Shown here in pieces: positions 1-8,442 of a stretch of DNA of 42,659 nucleotides. Numbering within the stretch: position 1 is the stretch's first letter; each line of letters starts with the position of its first letter. Under the pieces are notes generated by a model, which was not told the DNA's origin, ran no database searches, and saw nothing but the letters and a program-made list of their open reading frames with translations. The stretch spans positions 1-42,659 of the forward strand of contig NZ_AJSX01000010.1 in assembly GCF_000262245.1 (NCBI RefSeq), in the 5' to 3' direction. This stretch comes from Pasteurella bettyae CCUG 2042 (GTDB taxonomy: Bacteria; Pseudomonadota; Gammaproteobacteria; Enterobacterales; Pasteurellaceae). Made by a program: the position numbers and the translations under genes.

Positions 1-11
1 CTTATCTATTC

Positions 12-509
12 TTACTCAAGAGGTTTCAATCGCCATTCAGAACGTCTGAAAAATCCTCGCTTTATTATCCGCTTATGTAATTCAACTTCTTTCCGCTCAA
101 TAATTCCTTTCTTATACAGTTCTTTCAATACGCGAGCAACAGCTAATTCATGTTCTCTTTGGGGTAGAGGATAATTTTTGCCAGTGTCTAATTCCAACGC
201 CGCATCTGTAATAAAGTATAATGTTTTCCAACTATCACTTTGTTTGAATACTCTTGCAACCAACAATTGAAGATTTTGCTTAAACAATCGAGGTTTTATT
301 AGCCTTGAAACATTAAATTGTGTTTTGATTTGCCTTAAATCGAAATTGGGTTCAATGTATATCAAGGTATTCTCAAAACAAAGTATTTTATCCTCTAAAT
401 CTGATTTCTGTTGTTTTAACTGATCAAGTTGATGTTCAAGAATCGCTTTTTCTTTATAGCTACTTTCGATTAATTTGGTAAGTTGAGAAATAAGGTGGGA
501 TTCTGCCAT
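12..509 (-). CDS. Hypothetical protein with N-terminal coiled coil
   Basis: I do not recognise this 165-residue protein. Residues about 10-45 look like a coiled coil rich in Lys, Glu, Gln and Leu. The C-terminal half (about 75-160) is basic with predicted helices and a beta-hairpin-like end (KRGFFRRSEWRL), which could be a winged-helix fold, but that is inference. I placed the start at the ATG at 509 because GGAG lies 8 bases before it. An in-frame ATG five codons upstream overlaps that GGAG and has no binding site of its own. The start region lies beside a perfect 14-bp hairpin (514-550) that contains the GGAG. The gene is divergent from bioA, and the window edge hides its downstream neighbour. 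It could be a phage-derived or regulatory protein; function unknown. Confidence 0.6.
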   Translation of the reverse strand: MAESHLISQLTKLIESSYKEKAILEHQLDQLKQQKSDLEDKILCFENTLIYIEPNFDLRQIKTQFNVSRLIKPRLFKQNLQLLVARVFKQSDSWKTLYFITDAALELDTGKNYPLPQREHELAVARVLKELYKKGIIERKEVELHKRIIKRGFFRRSEWRLKPLE

Positions 510-513
510 AATA

Positions 514-550
514 AAAATCTCCATTGAGTTAAACTTTCAATGGAGATTTT
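514..550. repeat. Perfect 14-bp inverted repeat over a ribosome binding site
   Basis: AAAATCTCCATTGA (514-527) and TCAATGGAGATTTT (537-550) are exact reverse complements around a 9-base loop. For the minus-strand gene ending at 12, the GGAG ribosome binding site is in the 3' arm of the transcript hairpin, so folding would hide it. It could equally act as a weak bidirectional terminator (T-rich flank) or as a protein or recombinase site. Confidence 0.7.
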
Positions 551-726
551 AGTATTTTCAAGCGGTTAGGTCTTTGTGCAACTGCTACATAATACCGAAA
601 ATTTTATCCGCACTTTTTATATGCAGAATTTGTAATATTAAAATACCAATAAAAAACAACGATAATGAATCAGAATGTAGTTAATGATATGATCAATAAG
701 CTGATTTTTAACTTTGAGAATGAATT

Positions 727-2019
727 ATGTTTAGTGAGGAATTGTTAAAATTAGATCAACAACATATTTGGCATCCTTATTCTTCAACGATAATGCCAAG
801 TCCAGTTTATCCTGTGGAACGTGCCGATGGTGTGATGATTACCTTAAAAGATGGGAGGCAGCTAATTGATGGAATGTCCTCTTGGTGGGCGGCATTACAC
901 GGCTATAATCACCCTCGTTTGAATGCGGCAGCACATAAGCAACTTGAAAAAATGAGCCATATTATGTTTGGTGGCTTTACGCATGATGCGGCTGGTGAAT
1001 TAACGCAATTATTATTGGGTATTTTACCACAAGGGTTAGATCAGATTTTTTATGCGGATAGTGGTTCTGTTGCTGTAGAAGTTGCGATGAAAATGGCAGT
1101 GCAATATCAGCATGCTAAAGGTCATCCAAATAAATATAAATTTGCTACAATTCGTTCAGGTTATCATGGCGATACCTGGCATGCGATGTCCGTATGTGAT
1201 CCTATCACTGGAATGCATAGCCTGTTTCAGCAAAGTTTACCGATTCAATTTTTCCTACCTCAACCTAGTGTTACTTTTGATCAACCTTGGAATGCAAAGG
1301 CGATTCAACCTTTGGCTGAGTTATTGGAACAACATCATCAAGATATCGCAGCATTAATTTTAGAGCCTGTCGTACAAGGTGCTGGTGGTATGTATTTTTA
1401 TTCACCAGAATATTTACGCCAAGCGCAGATACTTTGTCAGCAATATGATGTATTGTTAATTTTTGACGAAATTGCTACAGGTTTTGGGCGAACAGGTAAA
1501 TTATTTGCAGCAGAATTTGCACAAATCACTCCCGATATTATGTGTATTGGTAAAGCATTGACAGGCGGTTATCTCACACTTTCAGCTACTATTACAAGCA
1601 AAGCTATTGCAGATATGATTTGTCAAAGCGAGGCAAAATGCTTTATGCATGGACCAACGTTTATGGCGAATCCGCTTGCTTGTGCAATTGCTACAGAATC
1701 CATACGCTTATTATTGGAAAGTGATTGGCAAACGAATATTCAACGCATTGAACAGCAATTACGCCGAGAATTACAGCCAGCATCCCAACTTTCATATGTA
1801 AAAGATGTACGTGTTTTAGGGGCAATTGGGGTGATTGAGCTTGATCGTCCAGTAAATTTAAGCACTTTACAACCAAAATTTGTTGAACAAGGCATTTGGC
1901 TACGTCCATTTAATCGTTTGGTTTATGTGATGCCTCCATTTATCATTCAACCTGACCAATTACATCAACTGACAACGGGCATGATTAAGGTTATTAAAGC
2001 TGAATTTGGGGAACAATAA
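727..2019 (+). CDS. bioA: Adenosylmethionine-8-amino-7-oxononanoate aminotransferase
   Basis: BioA transfers an amino group from S-adenosylmethionine to KAPA, giving DAPA, the penultimate stage of biotin ring assembly, in the cytoplasm. The 430-residue length matches the family. The N-terminal HIWHPY motif, the [13 protein letters not shown] stretch, the [11 protein letters not shown] block and the PLP lysine K276 in GKALTGG are all present. It is the first gene of bioA-F-G-C-D. Its stop overlaps the bioF start by one base (TAATG), so the two are translationally coupled. The 217-base upstream space has no clear binding site that I can assign. Confidence 0.97.
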   Translation: MFSEELLKLDQQHIWHPYSSTIMPSPVYPVERADGVMITLKDGRQLIDGMSSWWAALHGYNHPRLNAAAHKQLEKMSHIMFGGFTHDAAGELTQLLLGILPQGLDQIFYADSGSVAVEVAMKMAVQYQHAKGHPNKYKFATIRSGYHGDTWHAMSVCDPITGMHSLFQQSLPIQFFLPQPSVTFDQPWNAKAIQPLAELLEQHHQDIAALILEPVVQGAGGMYFYSPEYLRQAQILCQQYDVLLIFDEIATGFGRTGKLFAAEFAQITPDIMCIGKALTGGYLTLSATITSKAIADMICQSEAKCFMHGPTFMANPLACAIATESIRLLLESDWQTNIQRIEQQLRRELQPASQLSYVKDVRVLGAIGVIELDRPVNLSTLQPKFVEQGIWLRPFNRLVYVMPPFIIQPDQLHQLTTGMIKVIKAEFGEQ

Positions 2020-3191
2020 TGTATTCATTTTTTACACAGCGTTTAAGCCAATTACAACAACAAGGACAGTTTCGTTGTTTAACGAGTTTGCAACACTCAG
2101 GGAAATGGGTGGAAAAGTGCGGTCAAAAAATGCTAAATTTTTCATCAAATGATTATTTAGGTTTGGCAAGCGACTATTCACTTTATACAGAATTTATGCA
2201 GCAACAAGCTGAATCACCACAACCTCTCACCTCTTCTTCATCACGTTTATTAACAGGTAATTTCCCTATCTACCAAGCTTTGGAAGAACGTATTGCACAG
2301 CAATTCGGACGAGAAAGTGCATTATTATTTAATAGTGGTTATCATGCTAATATTGGTATTTTGCCCGCTGTGGCAGATAAAAATACGCTGATTTTAGCAG
2401 ATAAATTAGTCCACGCCAGCTTGATTGATGGTATTCGCTTATGCGAAGCAAAATTTATTCGCTATCGTCATAATGATATGGAGCATTTAGCTCAATTATT
2501 AGCGAAAAATGCACCGCACTTTGAGCGTTTAATTGTGGTGACAGAAAGCCTATTTAGTATGGACGGAGATATCGCTGATTTGCCTCAATTAGTGCGTTTC
2601 AAACAACAATATTCTCATTTAATGCTCTACGTCGATGAGGCACATGCTATCGGTGCTTATGGCGAAAAAGGGCTTGGTATGGCAGAGATTTTTCAATGTA
2701 TTCCTCATATTGATTTTCTTGTTGGAACTCTTGGCAAAGCCATGGCATCAATGGGGGCTTATGTAGTTTGCGACCAGTTGATTAAAGATTATCTTATCAA
2801 CTTTATGCGCCCTTTAATTTTTTCTACGGCGTTACCGCCAATAAATATCGCTTGGACGCATTTCTTGTTTGGCAAATTGGAGGAATTAAAACCGAAACGT
2901 CAGCATTTAGCTAAACTCGCTCAGCATTTACGTGATCAACTCAACCAATTTTCTATTTTGCCTATTCCATCACAAAGTGGCATTGTGCCTTTTATTATTG
3001 GAGATAATCAACGCACTGTTGATATGGCATTAAACTTACAAAAAAATGGCTTTTATTGTTTGCCTATTCGTCCACCAACAGTGCCTAAAGGAACTGCACG
3101 TATTCGTCTTTCAGTCACAGCAGATATGACGTTGCAAGAAATTGATGAACTTATTTTAAATTTAAAATCTATGGTAAAAAATCAAAAATGA
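2019..3191 (+). CDS. bioF: 8-amino-7-oxononanoate synthase (KAPA synthase)
   Basis: BioF condenses pimeloyl-ACP or pimeloyl-CoA with L-alanine, releasing CO2, to make KAPA. The 390-residue protein shows the alpha-oxoamine synthase fold markers: the NDYLGLA motif near residue 43, the [10 protein letters not shown] block, the [11 protein letters not shown] motif, and the PLP lysine K240 in GTLGKAMAS. It overlaps bioA by one base and bioG by four bases (ATGA). An uptake word (AAGTGCGGT) lies inside the reading frame at 2115-2123. Nothing is missing from the catalytic core. Confidence 0.97.
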   Translation: MYSFFTQRLSQLQQQGQFRCLTSLQHSGKWVEKCGQKMLNFSSNDYLGLASDYSLYTEFMQQQAESPQPLTSSSSRLLTGNFPIYQALEERIAQQFGRESALLFNSGYHANIGILPAVADKNTLILADKLVHASLIDGIRLCEAKFIRYRHNDMEHLAQLLAKNAPHFERLIVVTESLFSMDGDIADLPQLVRFKQQYSHLMLYVDEAHAIGAYGEKGLGMAEIFQCIPHIDFLVGTLGKAMASMGAYVVCDQLIKDYLINFMRPLIFSTALPPINIAWTHFLFGKLEELKPKRQHLAKLAQHLRDQLNQFSILPIPSQSGIVPFIIGDNQRTVDMALNLQKNGFYCLPIRPPTVPKGTARIRLSVTADMTLQEIDELILNLKSMVKNQK

Positions 3192-3826
3192 AAACCACAT
3201 TTATCAATCAACAAGGTGAACATTTAATCCTGTATTTTGCGGGCTGGGGAGCACCCATTGAGTTGGTGTCTCATTTAATTTTACCTGAAAATCATGATTT
3301 GCTAATTTGTTCTGATTACCGAAATTTAGACTTTAATGTTGATTTAACGCATTATCAAAATATGTATTTAGTGGCTTGGTCAATGGGCGTCTGGGTGGCG
3401 GAGCAAGTAATTGATTTTAAACTTAAATCGGCTACAGCTATTAATGGCACAAGCCATCCTAGACATAATCAATGGGGCATTCCTGAAGTTATTTTTGATG
3501 GTACGTTAGCAAGTTTGGATGCTGATAATTATCAAAAATTTGTGCGACGTATTTGTGGCAATAGAACTAATTTACAACATTATTTAGCACATCCTCAACG
3601 GGATTTTGTGGAAATTAAACAAGAATTAGAATGTTTAGCCAAATTTTTGCCATCATCTAAACCTTCGCAGTTTAGCTGGACAAAAGCCATTATTGGTGAA
3701 CAAGATCGTATTTTCCCCGTTGATAATCAGTTAGATTTTTGGCAACAGAAAAATGTGTCTATACATTTACTAGAAGCACCTCATTACTTATTTGCCCAAT
3801 ATCAAAGTTGGAATGAATTATGCTAG
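3188..3826 (+). CDS. bioG: Pimeloyl-ACP methyl ester esterase, BioG type
   Basis: BioG is the alternative to E. coli BioH. It removes the methyl group from pimeloyl-ACP methyl ester and so ends chain elongation in biotin precursor synthesis. The 212-residue protein is a short alpha/beta hydrolase (DUF452 family) with the nucleophile serine S65 in AWSMGVW, an acidic residue candidate in [12 protein letters not shown], and the catalytic histidine candidate in EAPHYLF near the C-terminus. It lies between bioF and bioC with overlaps of 4 and 7 bases, matching its partnership with the methyltransferase BioC. The family assignment is firm from length, context and motifs. Confidence 0.93.
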   Translation: MKTTFINQQGEHLILYFAGWGAPIELVSHLILPENHDLLICSDYRNLDFNVDLTHYQNMYLVAWSMGVWVAEQVIDFKLKSATAINGTSHPRHNQWGIPEVIFDGTLASLDADNYQKFVRRICGNRTNLQHYLAHPQRDFVEIKQELECLAKFLPSSKPSQFSWTKAIIGEQDRIFPVDNQLDFWQQKNVSIHLLEAPHYLFAQYQSWNELC

Positions 3827-4560
3827 ACAAAGCTAAAATTAAGCAATGTTTTAGTCAAGCAATGGCAAATTATGACCAAAATGCTCAGGCTCAACAACAG
3901 ATTAATGCTCATCTTGTGCAATTGCTAGCCACATCTTCATTTTCAAAGGTATTAGAAGTGGGCTGTGGTACAGGCGATTTAACAAGACGAATGGCACAAC
4001 AACACCATATTTCCCATTGGACATTAAATGATCTTTGCGATAGTCGTTCATATTTTGATTTTCTACCGTCAAACCAATGGGAATTTTGTCAAGGCGATAT
4101 TGAACAACAAGATTTTGAACAGTCTTTTGACTTAATTATTAGTGCATCTGTGGTGCAATGGTTGAAGGATAAAGAAGGTTTTTTGCAACGTTGTCAACAA
4201 TGGTTGAAGCCAAAAGGATTGTTATTATTTAGTAGTTTTTTATCGGATAATTTACCAGAAATTCAAAAAATTACAGGTGTACATTTAAACTATCCAACGG
4301 CTTCTCAATGGCAACAATGGTTAGCACCATATTTTGATTGTTTAAAATGGCAGCAAGGCTCAATTAAGCTGCATTTCCCCCATCCAATTAACGTATTGCA
4401 GCACTTAAAAAATACTGGTGTTACTGCGACCAGTCAAAAGGGATGGACAAAGGGAAAATTACAGCGATTTTGCCAACAATATTCCCATCAATTTCAAGAA
4501 CCACAAGGCGTCACACTGACTTATTCGCCTTTTTATGCTTTGGTAAGGAGAACAAAATGA
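3820..4560 (+). CDS. bioC: Malonyl-ACP O-methyltransferase
   Basis: BioC methylates the free carboxyl of malonyl-ACP with S-adenosylmethionine, disguising the primer so that fatty acid synthesis enzymes can build pimeloyl-ACP methyl ester. In the 246-residue protein the SAM-binding motif I VLEVGCGTGD is at 44-53, and the post-I region includes LNDLC. The N-terminal FSQAMANYD helix is typical of the family. It overlaps bioG by seven bases and bioD by four, so it is part of one tightly coupled transcript. Confidence 0.95.
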   Translation: MLDKAKIKQCFSQAMANYDQNAQAQQQINAHLVQLLATSSFSKVLEVGCGTGDLTRRMAQQHHISHWTLNDLCDSRSYFDFLPSNQWEFCQGDIEQQDFEQSFDLIISASVVQWLKDKEGFLQRCQQWLKPKGLLLFSSFLSDNLPEIQKITGVHLNYPTASQWQQWLAPYFDCLKWQQGSIKLHFPHPINVLQHLKNTGVTATSQKGWTKGKLQRFCQQYSHQFQEPQGVTLTYSPFYALVRRTK

Positions 4561-5204
4561 CAGCTCAAATTTATTTTGTATCAGGTATTGATACCGATAT
4601 TGGTAAGACAGTGGTTACAGGTTGGCTTGCAAAAAGATTTGCACAACAAGGCAAAAAAGTGATCACTCAAAAAATGATACAAACAGGCTGTGTTGATTAT
4701 TCTACTGATATTCAAACACATCGACAAATTCAAGGTATAGAGATGACATCATTTGATAAGGATGGCACCACTTGTCCTTATTTATTTGCCTATCCTTGTT
4801 CGCCCCATCTTGCTGCACAGCTTGAACAAAAACCAATTGATCCAAATTTTATTCAAAAATCCACCGCACTTTTAGCCGAACACTACGATATTGTCTTACT
4901 AGAAGGGGCGGGGGGGTTAGCTGTCCCTTATAATGATACTGAAATTACCTTGGATTATTTAACTCAACAACGCTACCCAGTGATTTTGGTGACATCAGGC
5001 AGATTAGGCAGTATTAATCACACAATATTAAGTTTGCTTGCTTGCCGACAATTAAAAATTGAAGTCGCAATGGTGGTATTCAATAATTATCCTAACCTAG
5101 ATGAACTGATTACAGACAATACTAAAGATTACTTACAGCGCTATTTACAGACACATTTCCCAGTAACAGAGTGGTTAGAAGTTGGCGAGATCGAAGTTTG
5201 TTAA
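4557..5204 (+). CDS. bioD: Dethiobiotin synthetase
   Basis: BioD closes the ureido ring of DAPA using CO2 and ATP to form dethiobiotin. The product is 215 residues. The P-loop GIDTDIGKT is at 10-18, and LLEGAGGLAVP forms the second nucleotide and substrate block. A longer open frame runs upstream inside bioC, but I chose the ATG at 4557 because AAGGAG lies six bases before it and it overlaps the bioC stop in the usual ATGA manner. It is the last gene of the biotin operon and is followed by an uptake-word hairpin (5335-5370). An uptake word also lies in the gene at 4863-4871. bioB is not in this window. Confidence 0.95.
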   Translation: MTAQIYFVSGIDTDIGKTVVTGWLAKRFAQQGKKVITQKMIQTGCVDYSTDIQTHRQIQGIEMTSFDKDGTTCPYLFAYPCSPHLAAQLEQKPIDPNFIQKSTALLAEHYDIVLLEGAGGLAVPYNDTEITLDYLTQQRYPVILVTSGRLGSINHTILSLLACRQLKIEVAMVVFNNYPNLDELITDNTKDYLQRYLQTHFPVTEWLEVGEIEVC

Positions 5205-5334
5205 ATCTATTATAAAATTCCCACGGAATTTCATATGTGTTTTAACATTGGTGAATGTTTTTAGCAGAGATTATTTTTGCCGCACACTAAACTATCAGTC
5301 TATTGAGTTGTTGATTGCTGTTAGATACTGAGTA

Positions 5335-5370
5335 AAGTGCGGTAAGATTTTTAAAAATTTTACCGCACTT
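5335..5370. terminator. Paired uptake-word hairpin after bioD
   Basis: Two H. influenzae-type uptake words face each other, AAGTGCGGTAA (5335-5345) and TTACCGCACTT (5360-5370). With the A/T centre they form an almost perfect 18-bp stem with one G-T pair. Paired uptake words after operons commonly double as terminators in Haemophilus. There is no long T tract, so termination efficiency is uncertain. Confidence 0.65.
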
Positions 5371-5525
5371 ACATCATTAGATAAAATCCCCGAATAATAA
5401 GCAGGGGAATCTTGGAAATTAATATGATGAATTAGAATGGTTGTTTCTATTTTATAGTAAAATGTAAACTATAAAGGTATTTAAAATCAAATAATTAAGT
5501 GCTTATTCTTCACTTTTCAATCTGG

Positions 5526-5581
5526 ATTGTGTAAAAATAAAGTATAAAAAGATTAGATTTCGGATTTTATTTTTACACAAT
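5526..5581. repeat. Perfect 16-bp inverted repeat in the qat left flank
   Basis: ATTGTGTAAAAATAAA (5526-5541) and TTTATTTTTACACAAT (5566-5581) are exact reverse complements separated by 24 bases. There is no flanking gene end and no T tract, so a simple terminator is unlikely. It may be a recombinase or repressor site, or an end of a lost element. Confidence 0.65.
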
Positions 5582-5744
5582 ATGCTTGCTATGAGATACC
5601 AAGTTGGCAATGTTTATCGATAAAATCATTGAAAGAAGGAAAAACTAGTAGGTTTATAGTAGAAATTATCATGTTCAACTCTATAAGAGGCATTGCTAAA
5701 TTTGAGTATGCTGTTTTTTTACGCTTATTGATTATAGTAGTTTA

Positions 5745-5768
5745 ATCTGTTTATCTGTTTATCTGTTT
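5745..5768. repeat. Three tandem copies of ATCTGTTT
   Basis: An 8-base unit is repeated three times without error, about 105-130 bases upstream of the candidate qat -35 box. The copy number is low. Haemophilus uses longer simple repeats for phase variation, but no coding sequence or promoter element overlaps this one. Confidence 0.6.
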
Positions 5769-5779
5769 TATTCCACTTT
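5766..5779 (+). repeat. Left arm of 14-bp inverted repeat flanking qatABCD
   Basis: TTTTATTCCACTTT occurs here and as its exact reverse complement at 10492-10505, just after the qatD stop. The right copy lies inside an integrase remnant. The pair brackets the whole qat operon. Confidence 0.6.
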
Positions 5780-5872
5780 CATCCCTTTTCCTAATATCTT
5801 TTAATTTCGATAACTCATCCACCAATCTTGATACTTTCTATATACTTATCATTATAAAAACATTAAAAATTC

Positions 5873-5900
5873 TTGTTGAAAAATGTGTTAGTATTATAAA
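5873..5900 (+). promoter_or_regulatory. Candidate promoter of the qat operon
   Basis: TTGTTG (5873-5878) and TATAAA (5895-5900) are separated by 16 bases and lie about 30 bases before qatA. It is the best-spaced pair in the AT-rich leader, and no operator is obvious. A GAGGGTGA ribosome binding site follows at 5920-5927. Confidence 0.4.
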
Positions 5901-5931
5901 GGTCTATATTTTTATAAATGAGGGTGATTTA

Positions 5932-7698
5932 ATGTGGTCAGATACTGAGTCTAAAGAAGACTATCTTAATTTTGGTGAGGTATCCCAAATTGTTACTGAA
6001 ATATTGGAAACAGACGCGATGCTTCCAGTTTCTATTGGTATTTTTGGGAACTGGGGGGCTGGAAAATCATCTTTATTGAATTTGATTGAGCAAGAAATCA
6101 ACCAAGATGAATGGATTGTGATTAAATTTGATGCTTGGCTTTATCAAGGATTTGATGATGCTAGGGCAGCACTTTTAGAAGTCATTGCAAGCCATTTAGT
6201 TCAGGCTGCCAAAGATGAAGAAACCATTTGGAAAAAATCTAAAAATTTATTTGCAAGAATTGATGGTTTGCGTCTGTTTGGTTTAATGGCTGAAGGTGTT
6301 GCTTTTGCGGCAGGAATGCCAACTTTTGGCTTAATTCCCAAAACAGTTGAAACAGTAAAGAATTCATTGGATGGTATTCAGGATGAAGCAGAAAGCAAAC
6401 AAGTTGTGGAGGTAGGAAAAGAAATTGTTGATTCAGGCAAAAATCTGATTAAATCCAAAGAAAAACAAACACCACCACAGCAAATTGATGCATTTAGAAA
6501 AGAATATGGCGAAATATTACAGGATTTAGGCAAAAAGCTAGTTATTGTGATTGATAATCTTGACCGTTGCCTGCCTGCTAATGCTATTCAAACATTGGAG
6601 GCGATTCGTTTATTTTTATTCTTAAATCGTACTGCTTTTATTATTGCGGCTGATGAGGAGATGATTCGCCATTCTGTTGCAGAGCATTATAAAGATTTGT
6701 CATATCGTCATCAAATTGATTACTTGGATAAATTAATTCAAATTCCCATTCGTGTACCCAAAGCAGGTGTGCTTGAAATTCGTGCATATTTGTATATGCT
6801 ACACGCCATTCATCAAAAATTATCTACCGAAACATTAGAAAACTTACGCCAATTTTTAGAAAACCATTTGCAACAATCTTGGCAAAATCAATCCTTAAAG
6901 CCAGAACAAGTAGCTGAAACTATTGGAGAGCAAAATAATCAAGCTCTATTGGCAGATTTTGAGCGAGCGAACAGAATAGCCCCTTTATTGGCAAATTCGC
7001 CAAACATTCACGGTAATCCTAGAATTGTAAAACGAATTTTAAATACTATTAAAATGCGAGCCAAAATTTCAGATAAGCGTCAAATGCCATTAGATGAAGC
7101 GATTATTACCAAATTGGTAATTTTTGAGCGATGTGTGGATTCTGATACAGTAATAAAATTTTATCAGCTTATCAATGAAAAAGAGGGCAAACCTGAATTA
7201 TTAAAAGAGCTGGAAAATAACAATGAGCAAAATTTATCAATACTCTCTGAAAATAAACCCATTCAAACATTTATCAAAGAATGGGTAAAATTAGAGCCCA
7301 AATTATCTGATCTTGATTTGCGAGCGGCAATTTATTTATCCAGAGAAACCATACCGCTAAATACTTATACTGCTCAACTTTCTCAAAAAGCCCAAGATGC
7401 TTTAAGCATTTTACTTACAACCACAACAATAACAGGTTCTCAATATACCCAAAATGCCATTCAACAATTAACGACAGATGAACAAATCTCTGTTATGGAA
7501 TCCTTAATTGAACAATTAAGAAAAGTGGATAATTGGGATAAAAGTCCAAATGGTTTTACAGGGGCTTGTTTGTTGGCGGAAAATTCAAAAGATGGTGCAA
7601 AAATTTTAAACCGTTTTATTGTTGGATTGAAAAATAAAGGTATTAACTATCCGTGGTTAAACAAAAGATTAAAAAGCAAAACTTTGTATCAGGAGTAA
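5932..7698 (+). CDS. qatA: QatA, KAP-family P-loop ATPase of Qat defence system
   Basis: This 588-residue protein is a KAP-type P-loop NTPase and the ATPase of the four-gene Qat anti-phage system. Walker A GNWGAGKSS is at 39-47 (K45). The KFDAWLYQ motif characteristic of KAP proteins is at 65-72. Walker B is at about 204-212, ending in DNLDR (D208, D211). A hydrophobic stretch at roughly 114-134 between the Walker motifs may touch membrane, as in other KAP ATPases. The C-terminal third is helical without a domain I recognise. GAGGGTGA precedes the start by a normal distance. qatB begins three bases after the stop, so it heads a tight operon. Confidence 0.9.
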   Translation: MWSDTESKEDYLNFGEVSQIVTEILETDAMLPVSIGIFGNWGAGKSSLLNLIEQEINQDEWIVIKFDAWLYQGFDDARAALLEVIASHLVQAAKDEETIWKKSKNLFARIDGLRLFGLMAEGVAFAAGMPTFGLIPKTVETVKNSLDGIQDEAESKQVVEVGKEIVDSGKNLIKSKEKQTPPQQIDAFRKEYGEILQDLGKKLVIVIDNLDRCLPANAIQTLEAIRLFLFLNRTAFIIAADEEMIRHSVAEHYKDLSYRHQIDYLDKLIQIPIRVPKAGVLEIRAYLYMLHAIHQKLSTETLENLRQFLENHLQQSWQNQSLKPEQVAETIGEQNNQALLADFERANRIAPLLANSPNIHGNPRIVKRILNTIKMRAKISDKRQMPLDEAIITKLVIFERCVDSDTVIKFYQLINEKEGKPELLKELENNNEQNLSILSENKPIQTFIKEWVKLEPKLSDLDLRAAIYLSRETIPLNTYTAQLSQKAQDALSILLTTTTITGSQYTQNAIQQLTTDEQISVMESLIEQLRKVDNWDKSPNGFTGACLLAENSKDGAKILNRFIVGLKNKGINYPWLNKRLKSKTLYQE

Positions 7699-7701
7699 TC
7701 A

Positions 7702-8442
7702 ATGGGTACTTCACAATCTAGCGTAGGACCAAATGGTCGTTCCCCTCTATTACCTGCTTGGGTTGATGACAGCCAAGCATTGCCACAAACATCAGAACCG
7801 CAACGATTAAAAGGCTTCCGCCAAGCAATAGGTAGGGCTGTACAAGGCGGTGGGCGTGAGGATGTGCGTAAAGCGCTCGGTCATTACGCTCAAAAAGCCA
7901 GTGGTGGTAAACATACAGCCGTACAAAAGCTGGGAAAAATTACCCAAGCAGGTTCGGGCTTATTTGGTATTTTTTCAGGCAGCCAGCAGCAAGAATATTC
8001 GGTTAATTTAAATAGTTTAAATGGTCAGCCTTGCGATGCAGTTATCAATCAAATTACCGAACTTTTGGCTGGACATCACGGAGATTCAGACAAAATTCGT
8101 TCTGCGATAAATGTGGCGTTATCAGAAGCATTAGAAGGAATGACGACTTTTGATGAAAATAGTATTACTGTTGAAGTCATTGGTAAAATGATGGTTTGTT
8201 ATTTAACTGAAAGCATTTTTCTGCAAATTGTACACGATGCGGGCAAGGCTTGGAAAAAAGGTGATAGTCCTGTGCAAATTGCCGAAGCGGAAAATGCTTT
8301 ACGACAACTCATTCGTGAAGTGGTTGATATTACGCTTGCTCCCAAGGTTACAGATGATATTTGCCAGCTAACAACCGAACAAATGCAAGAAATTCAAAAT
8401 CAAGCCATTTTGGAAATTTGGGAAGAATGGGAGAATTATTGA
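7702..8442 (+). CDS. qatB: QatB, Qat defence system component of unknown biochemistry
   Basis: This 246-residue protein has the characteristic QatB opening: MGTSQSS, then GPNGRSPLLPAWVDD within the first 23 residues. The rest is mostly helical, with a Gly/Gln-rich stretch near 80-96. No catalytic motif is visible, and its exact role in Qat is not something I can assign. AGGAG lies seven bases before the ATG. Its stop overlaps the qatC start by one base (TGATG), giving coupled translation. The identification rests on the N-terminal signature and its place between a KAP ATPase and a QueC-like protein. Confidence 0.87.
   Translation: MGTSQSSVGPNGRSPLLPAWVDDSQALPQTSEPQRLKGFRQAIGRAVQGGGREDVRKALGHYAQKASGGKHTAVQKLGKITQAGSGLFGIFSGSQQQEYSVNLNSLNGQPCDAVINQITELLAGHHGDSDKIRSAINVALSEALEGMTTFDENSITVEVIGKMMVCYLTESIFLQIVHDAGKAWKKGDSPVQIAEAENALRQLIREVVDITLAPKVTDDICQLTTEQMQEIQNQAILEIWEEWENY

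Larger units (their letters stand above)
5205..5931. other. 727-bp gene-free left flank of the qat operon
   Basis: No convincing gene. It holds, in order: a small hairpin AAATTCC/GGAATTT (5215-5231), the paired uptake-word hairpin (5335-5370), a short CCCC/GGGG hairpin near 5387-5408, a perfect 16-bp inverted repeat (5526-5581), three tandem copies of ATCTGTTT (5745-5768), one arm of a 14-bp inverted repeat repeated after qatD (5766-5779), and a candidate qat promoter (5873-5900). The stretch is very AT-rich and looks like decayed or inserted DNA. Confidence 0.6.

Noticed and set aside
670-715. Possible BirA operator before bioA (GTTAA and TTAAC words about 25 bases apart)
   Set aside because: The match to the known BirA half-sites is too weak, and spacing and flanks do not fit.
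4443-4556. Longer bioD reading frame starting inside bioC
   Set aside because: The upstream part has no family similarity, and the ATG at 4557 has a good AAGGAG site and the standard overlap.
5751-5837. 28-codon minus-strand stretch (KVSRLVDELSKLKDIRKR and onward) that looks like a protein end
   Set aside because: It has a stop directly upstream, no start codon and no ribosome binding site. It may be a gene scrap but is too short to support.
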